Shown: positions 57,373-64,000 of the stretch, one piece after another
Position numbering within the stretch: the stretch's first letter is position 1
How the letters are laid out: each line of letters starts with the position of its first letter
Assembly: GCA_002104905.1 (NCBI GenBank)
Contig: MCFE01000080.1
Coordinates: forward strand, 1-64,000
Reading direction: 5' to 3'
DNA: 64,000 nt
From: Basidiobolus meristosporus CBS 931.73
Lineage: Eukaryota > Basidiobolomycota > Basidiobolomycetes > Basidiobolales > Basidiobolaceae
Program-made: the position numbers and the translations under genes
The notes under the pieces: model-generated
Databases searched by the model: none
Told to the model about the DNA's origin: nothing
Seen by the model: only the letters and a program-made list of their open reading frames with translations

Positions 57373-59750
57373 CTATTGAAACTTCACTTGTGTCTCAATT
57401 CCCAATTGTATTGGCCTATACAAGTCTCTATACTCCACACTAGCATTGGGTGCAACCCTACACTCTGCAAGTAACTCCATTAAAATCCACCACTCAATAA
57501 GTATTTCTGCTGTAACGCTCTGGTTCCACAACTTTGGCAGGAACCCAACAGCTTTATGCCACTGTTCATTCATTGGTTCCCACACATCCTGGTCTTCAGC
57601 TGGTACTGCAAGGTCTAGCAACTCATATGCCAGTCTTTGGAATAAATCCTTGCAATATTCAAGTGCATTTTCTTGTGCACTGCACTTGAAGAGCTGCTGC
57701 AACCTCTTTGTGTGCCTATTAATGTTCCAATATTCCACCGAAGGCATTGGTACAACCTTTTGAGTTCCTGATGTTGAAGCTTGGTCTATCAGTGGGATGT
57801 CCATTATGTCAGCAATAGACCAATTGCCTTTCTCTGCAAACTCTTCTACCTCACTGGAGTGTAGCTGAACTGGCTGTGCTTCCAACTCTTGTGAGAACAG
57901 CTGTTTTCTTGTTGGGAATTTGTCTTGACTACAATGTGATTCAGTCTGTTCTGGGCTTACGGCATTAATTGGCAAGAACTGTAGCTTTTTCTTATGCTTT
58001 CCTGTTGCTGACTGGAATAGGTTTTTTCACTTGACCTTTTCCTTTATCAATGCCAGGTCTTTCACTGCTACTTTGTATGAGTGCTACTTGTATTAAACTA
58101 CATTTTCTCTTGGGTGGATGATGCTCTACTGCAACTGTTTGGGCCTGCTTGGCCCTTTCTGACACTCTATGGGCAGCCTTGCATTTCTTTTGTGCTTGTA
58201 GTGAGCTCTCAGCCATAGTTGCAACAGGCTCTTGAGGTAGGGTCTTATCACTGCCAGTTCCTTCACGCCACTTTGACTGAGTGCTTTTGGAGTGAAAATG
58301 CACTTTTTCCTTGATAAATGTTGTGATGGTGCTTCCATGTCTGCCTGCTTGTTCCTTATCTGCACTCTTCCAGCTATCTGACATCTCTTTGATGCTTGTT
58401 TAGAACTTTTAGCCCTGCTTGTAATGGGCTCTTGAGGAAGGCACTGGTCTTGAGCTATTGCACCCTTATTCTTCTGCCTTTGATAGTTTCTGCTATTCTT
58501 GAGATACTTTGCTAGTATACTAATGCTGGCCCAAAAATCATTTGCTTGTTTGAATCCAGAGTAATGCTCATTGCAAAATTCTAGCACATTCTGATTGGCC
58601 TTGATTTCCTGATGGTCTCATGGCATGCCAGCCTTTAGGTGATGGCATGCTAGACTTCTTACAACCTATTGAATATTAGCCCACTCTCCATCATTCACTC
58701 AACTGCTTCATAGGTCTTCAATGTCTTTTAATTTTTAGGCTTTGTTATCAACACTACATTTTCTCCCTCCCATGCTATGATGCATCTTTCTGTAGGCTTT
58801 ATCTTTGGGCATGGTTGTTGTGCTTCAAAGACTATGCAGTATTCATCTGCTGCTACATAAAATAGTAGCTCAATTCTTAGCTGTAACATTGAGCCACTTG
58901 GGTTTCTCTGTTGCAGGAAAGATATTGCTTTCTCTAGCTGGGATATGCTTTAAGAGTGTTGGAGATATTGGAGGTGATTTGGAGAACAAGTAGATTATGT
59001 GGATTTCACTTAATCATTTATGGAATGTAAAAGTAGTATTTATACTTGTACAGGGTCTTGGCATTACAAGCATGTAGAATAGGCTAAGGAAGGTCCCAAG
59101 AACATATGTGCAAAGTTTGGGGCTGTTTGGACAACTTTGAGAATCTTCATGTTTTGGGTACCTGGTATTTTGGTGAAAATATCCAAAGTAAATCCCAACA
59201 AGGAATTTGGTCAGTATTCTCTAGGATTTGAAGGTAGTGATCTAAGTGACTAAGTTTGGTAAATATTCAGGTGGATTTCCAAATTTCTACTACATGATTT
59301 TGATTGCTTTACACATATTATCTGCTCATCCAGTTTCTGGACTATTTCCTGATTTCTCTGGGCCATTGCATCTGTCCTATCAGCCACCGCACCTAAATGC
59401 CTCATGAATGCTTTGGTTTGAGCTGACAACATACTTGCTAATATGGGTGGTGGCAATGTTATGACAGCCACTTGCTGGTCTTCAGCCAAATGTACTGCAA
59501 TTGCTAAATTCTCATCTACCTCAGCATTATGGTGAGCTTGCAGCTCAGCAGAGATTCTCAATTGCCTACTTGACTAAGAGCCCAAGGAGTCTGCATTATT
59601 GCCTTTAGTGGGCACAATGTTAACATGGCCTTTTTTGGATGTAGCCCTACTTGTTGCACTGAATGTCAAAGCAAGCTGTTGTCCAACTGCTATTCTCCTG
59701 CAGTCAGCAGTGGGGCTTGGTTGGAAACCACAAAACTTTATTGTATTTTA
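57373..59750 (-). pseudogene. accessory ('TnpA-like') gene of copy A5, broken by an LTR
   Basis: The same order of segments as A2 and A3: 'LASMLSAQTKAFMRHLGAVA' (59561-59250), LTR at 59294-58946, then ILAKYLKNSRNYQRQKNKGA, 'AQTVAVEHHPPKRKCS' and LIQVALIQSSSERPGIDKGKG, and the best-preserved C-terminal part at 57975-57373. That part (200 codons) has WNINRHTKRLQQLFKCSAQ, 'LLDLAVPAEDQDVWEPMNEQ', WHKAVGFLPKLWNQSVTAEI and IEWWILMELLAECRV. This last block, the longest open one, is the best query for a family search. Confidence 0.65.
58946..59294 (-). repeat. solo LTR inside the A5 accessory gene
   Basis: 349 bp, starts TGCTTTAAGAGT and ends TTCTACTACA. The accessory-gene sequence CTCTACCTGGGATGTTGATTGC of A3 is split here; flanks GGATA and TGATT match at three of five positions, consistent with a worn 5-bp duplication. 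Confidence 0.72.
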
Positions 59751-60088
59751 TAGCGGCTTATTTACTGAAGTGAGTCAAAATGAAGCAGAAAAAGTGCTAT
59801 GTATACATGTATATATAGTATCACAACTTAAGCTATACTACTTACTATGGTGCTCATCATTGAGTCTTACATTCATGTAGTTATAATGTCTCAAATTCAA
59901 GACTGTCTTAAATTTGCATGTGTATTGACCAAAAAGTGATATATTGATGTTACATTGATGAGTGTCAAACTGCTTGCCCCATGGACAAGACTACTTTGAT
60001 TCAATGCCATAAGAGAAGAGAAAAGCAACCATGTGGGCATTGTGGTATGCCTATCAGCCATGAAGCATGCAGATAGCATAGGAAGTAC

Positions 60089-60393
60089 TGTGGCAAGAGT
60101 ATCAGAGCTATTGTAAGTGATTGCAAGGATAAGTAGATTAAGTGGTTTTCACATAATGATTTGTTGAATGTAAAAGTAGCATTATACTTTTACATCATTG
60201 TGGCATAACAAGCACATAGAATAGGGTCAAGAAGGTTCCAAGAACATGTTTGCAGGGTTTGGGGCTGTTTGGACAACTTTGAGAATTTTCATGTTTTGGG
60301 TACCTGATATTTTTGTGAAAATATTCTAGGTAAGTTCCAACAAGGAATTAGGTCAGTATTCTTTAGAATTTGAAGGTAATGATCTAAGTGACA
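60089..60393 (-). repeat. solo LTR inside the A5 transposase, shortened at one end
   Basis: It starts TGTGGCAAGAG and matches the other LTR copies up to ATCTAAGTGACA; the last 45 or so bases of the LTR are missing. The transposase sequence on the two sides is not continuous, so a deletion accompanied or followed the insertion. Confidence 0.65.
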
Positions 60394-60598
60394 GAATATG
60401 GAATTAATTGGAAACCAGAGATATTGAAGATAGAGGATATCTGATGGAGCAAAAGCATTCCACAGGGAGCAATGCATTTGCTTTTCAATAATATTCCTGT
60501 ACTCATGACCAAATTGTACACAGGGCATTTCATGCTAAATGAGCCCTTCAAGATGCCAGAGCAATTTCAAAAAATTGGCAAGATATTACAGAGTATCT

Positions 60599-62270
60599 GA
60601 TGTGGTGGTGTCCAAGCAAGAGATACATCTAACACATGTCAAATGCTTCATGTTTGGGGTGTTCATTGGGTGCAACAACCTCTGGAAAAAGCTTGCTGGG
60701 AATACTTGGGTTTTGTCCCTACTCTAAGGTGAAGGGGAATAAAGCTATAAGCTTGTCAAGGGAAAACTATTGAGCTACAATCACCAGCTTTGTTGGCATC
60801 TTTACAAAAGTATGTGCTGGGTACAGCATCCTCCAAGATGACAATGTACCAAAGCTTCCAAAGTCAAAACAGCTGTACACTCCACCAGCAGGGACTTAAT
60901 AAGAATGCAGCTGTGGTCAATAGTTGTAACTACAGATAAGTATCTTTGTCTATACAGGAACAAACTTGGCAAAGAATCAAATATGATAAAAGGTGCCTGC
61001 CCTGAGTATTCCGCACAAGTAGTGCCTCCAAGGTCAGTAGGTGGGCAGGGTGGTTTCTTGGGAGTGCCCCATGGTTTGAGATTGGAAGTTCCAGAGGCAG
61101 CAGGTAGCAGTGATCACACTAATCGCAAAGTTGATATATTAATAAAAGGGATGCTGATTATGTTGAAATGTTTCAAGAGATAAATTGGAAGTGAATTGGA
61201 GAGTTAGAAGATTTACATGATATTCACTTGTTGTTTTATTGAGCTACAGCAGAGTATTTGTACTTATTGCAGAACTATGTAAATGTAGCTATTTGGTAGC
61301 TGTTAGCGGAGTCTCAGGAGTACATGTGCCAAGTTTCAGCTCATTTGGACAAATTTCAGATTTTCCTACAATTCTGTACTTCTCTAATTTCTAATAATCA
61401 GTAAATATCTTACAAACTAATTTCTAAGTTGATAATCTGAAAGACATCATTTCACTAAGTGCTAGTTCAAAATATATTAATATTTAGGTGCACTCCTAAT
61501 TATTTAAACCAGGTTAATTGTTGAGGGATTGACTCCCTTATATACTTTTCTTGCTGGCAATGTGATTACTAATAACAGTGTGCCAGAAGGTTCTGGATAT
61601 TAATAGAACTCTAAGTAAAATCAGTAAGAGCTAAGAACATTGTAAGTAGATGCCAGAAGGCTCTAAGAGGCACAGCACATCCAACCAATCAGCGATTAGT
61701 ATTCTGAAGTCTGTGTAAGATAGGGCCACCATATATGGAATGAAATAGTAGTGTTGGTGACACAACTTGATCATGTATTACAGATCCTGGTGCAGGTATT
61801 TACCTAATATAGAAGCACTTACACCTAGTAATCTTACAGAAAGTACGGGATCATTTATGCAATAAATAGCCAGCTATTATAGTTAACTGGCTTATGTAAT
61901 AACACTGATCAGATAAGACAAATGGGATCAAATTAAAATAAGGGTGGTAGAGAAGTAGGGAAGTGAAAAAATATGGGAATGGGCACATCTGTCAGTGGGC
62001 ATCACTATGGCCCCACAGTTGAAATATTGAACTCTTTGGCATCATTCTGTAGCTAAAATTTTACTTTACAATTCTGGACTAGTCTTGGTCACTGTGAGAC
62101 TGATATACAGCTTAAACCTTGCCATTTTCTTCAGATCTATGATCTTATGATTATTCCCCTATAGTCAGGATCAAAATAGCATTGATACTAACTATTATGT
62201 ACTAACCCTGAAACTTGTACAGAATGCTCCTGAATATTGAGAAGCCCTCCTTGCTTTGTGTTACAGTTGT
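60599..62270. mobile_element. insertion in A5 with LTR-like segments, not fully resolved
   Basis: The A5 transposase stops near 60598 and resumes near 62271. The part starting TGTGGTGGTGTCC matches the insertion at 50360-51542 from its 34th base (TGTGGTGGTGTAG, then GGTGCAAYAACCTCTG). About 61500-62017 matches 50650-51208, including GGCACAGCACATYCAACCAATCAG. Around 61170-61390 is a divergent relative of the copia LTR (GGAAGTGAATTGGAGAG ... TTTGGACAA). Probably more than one retroelement; ends are not clean. Confidence 0.45.
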
Positions 62271-63200
62271 ATTACTTGGCTCACCTTTGTGAGTTTCCTA
62301 TGGAGTAGATGTGTGGGTGGATAGGGAGTCAAGTCAAGTTACAAGTACTTCAATATCCCAAGCTCATCAGGGATTTCACCTTCACATCTGGTATGCATAT
62401 GGTTTGTTGATAAATGGAGGGTTAGTAGGAGAGTTGGAAACTACAGTTAATGGACATGCATATTGACACCTATGTAATTGGCATTAAGAAGCTAAGCAGC
62501 TCCAAAATGTGGGTAATTAGTCAAGTAACACAAAGCTGTGTTGGACACAAAGATCAACAAATTTCTATTTGAATGGCTCTACTAAAGTATGGCAGGTCTC
62601 TGCTGGCTGCATGCCAGCTTCTGTATCATTCTATCTAGAGTTAGCACAAATAAGACCCAGAACAAATGCACAAGAGGGACTGTACTCTGCAGGAAGAAGG
62701 AATGTATTGGCCAAAAACCAAAAGGTTCTTTGCAGATATTTGGGAGGTATTCATGGCAAAAGTGGCTACAACCAAACATTTGCTTGCTAGTTGTACATCA
62801 TGCCAACAATACAAGGTATATGGCAACTTTTAAGTGGCAAACTAAACAGCTATAAAACTGAGGTGATAGAAGCATCAATTGCAGCAGGTGGGCATGTATA
62901 GAAATAGGTAGGCAGGAGGCCATAGTTGTTTTTAATTTGAACTATACATGTTATACCTATGGTTGTAGTGGGTAAGCAAATAGATAATGATGATTCTGCA
63001 GTGGAACACATGTACAGCTCAAGAGAAGGCAAAAAGAAAATACCACTGGGTAAATCGGTACAGTAGTATTATAAGAAATAGCTGTAGGCTGCATTACTGG
63101 CACAAAAATGCCATCAGAGGTTCACAAAGTGGCCATCAAAACATCATCATGTTTTTATTACAAAAGGACACAGGGCGAGTTCTTCAGTTAGGTCTGCACA
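62271..63200 (+). pseudogene. C-terminal transposase part of copy A5
   Basis: It matches A3 from GAGTTTCCTATGGRGTRGAT (62292) through GGCATTAAGAAGCTAAGCAGC and on to the tail at 63000-63100 (RRQKENTTG-like, matching the A3 end GGRKRKYHLVN). Many stops and shifts; more diverged than A2 or A3. Confidence 0.6.
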
Positions 63201-63483
63201 AATAAATGTGGACTGCAATGAGGCCATCAAAATAATATGCAACTCTTGGCAAAAGACTGTTCAAATACAGTCAGTTTCTTAACTTTATTGGTAGCAAACT
63301 TGGAAAATGCCGGCACATTACTGTTGTGCAATTATGTAGATGGTCAATAATTCCAAGCTGCTGGCACTATGATGGCCTCATTGCAGAGTTCTCACAGCTG
63401 GTTCATATTGGATATACCCGTAGAACTAAACTATATCTCATAGCAGTTCACCATGCCACTTCCAATCCTGCACAGAATATTAC

Positions 63484-64000
63484 AACACTGACAATATATA
63501 TGGCTGCATGTCTGGCGCTACAGCTTTACTTACAATGCTTATTATTGTGAGTTGTCATTTAAAGCTGCATTCATAATGGTGTAATGTTCCTAACAGGACT
63601 GTTTTATACTCCAGCTTTATAGTAAAAATGCCATATAATATTATTACATTATTCAATATTAAGCTTTTACCCACAGTTGAGACCACTTTGACTTTATGCC
63701 ATAATTAAAAGGAGCATATAGCCTGTAGCTATTAAGCAGGCTCCATTGGATTATATTACATTGTGTCTAGCAGCTTAGGGTCCCTGATGGACTGGGCACC
63801 AAAACCATAAACATGATGCTACTGGGAGTTTGTAAATGGGCATATATTTAGTAACTTGTATCTGGGTTACTCAGGTCGGTATTATTACTGCTTTATTCAC
63901 TCTTGACAGTGCTCTCAGCTGAGCTCTGCTGATGACAGCCTACTTCTAATGATGTGCCTGGTATCAAAGAGGATATTGTGACTTTCCTAGTTTACTGTTT
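63484..64000 (+). mobile_element. start of a further, older family-A copy at the window edge
   Basis: GCTACAGCTTTACTTACAAT (63516) and TTGTGAGTTGTCATTTAAAG match the divergent promoter of A2/A3, followed by the degraded transposase start near 63690. Beyond about 63750 no homology was recognised. Confidence 0.5.

Larger units (their letters stand above)
57035..63444. mobile_element. Tnp2/CACTA-like DNA transposon, copy A5, with LTR insertions
   Basis: Left end CCCTTATGAGATATAATTAT at 57035. The right end near 63444 reads CTATGAGATATAGTTTAG in reverse complement, so the two ends share TATGAGATATARTT. It contains the accessory gene (-) at 59750-57373, the divergent promoter at about 59750-59970 and transposase pieces at 59975-60088, 60394-60598 and 62271-63200. 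It is hit by LTRs at 58946-59294 and 60089-60393 and by a further insertion at about 60599-62270. Sequence between the Cys/His start and the middle of the transposase is deleted at the second LTR. Confidence 0.7.

Overview
The window looks like nuclear DNA of a filamentous, probably early-diverging, fungus. The genes carry short spliceosomal introns (59-75 bp, GT...AG). The protein families are fungal: an Nrg1-type two-finger repressor, a fungal hexokinase pair and a fungal two-membrane-segment protein. The repeats are a LINE, Ty1/copia LTRs, Tnp2-type and PIF/Harbinger-type DNA transposons. I cannot name the species. There are no operons, ribosome binding sites or CRISPR arrays.

Layout. (1) 1-1.08 kb is the 3' end of a decayed, CpG-poor LINE. 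(2) 1.1-34.9 kb is a host gene island with ordinary CpG content. In order it holds an Nrg1-like C2H2 repressor (-), an FCP1-like HAD protein with an altered active-site motif (+), a ten-exon CCA-adding tRNA nucleotidyltransferase (+), a small acidic protein (+), an unrecognised helical protein (+), a C-terminally anchored membrane protein (+), two divergently oriented hexokinases (- and +), an MFS sugar transporter (+) and a TDP2-like nuclease (+). Long stretches between them hold no gene I can support. Two hexokinases and a sugar transporter within about 10 kb suggest a small glucose uptake/phosphorylation neighbourhood. (3) From about 35 kb to the end is a transposon block that is almost free of CpG.

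The block can be unpicked. A Tnp2/CACTA-like family (here 'family A') has about 20-bp terminal inverted repeats beginning CCCTATGA and two divergent genes: a Tnp2 transposase on + and an unrecognised accessory protein ('TnpA-like') on -. Copy A2 runs 36441-52907. Inside its transposase gene sit a 2.95-kb PIF/Harbinger element (40176-43128, ATT target duplication), a second family-A element A3 (43351-50068), and an LTR-like insertion (50360-51542, TATTT duplication). A3 is itself hit by a foldback Harbinger-derived element (48921-49865), which contains a still smaller relative (49403-49613). A third copy, A5, runs 57035 to about 63444 and is hit by two solo LTRs and another insertion. A second foldback copy (53974-54708) is a hairpin with two arms of about 347 bp.

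Main points for follow-up: the nested transposon stack, the long-hairpin elements, CG to TG/CA changes between island and block copies of one LTR, the hexokinase gene-conversion tract, and the accessory gene of family A. All copy comparisons were made by eye; no search or alignment program was run.
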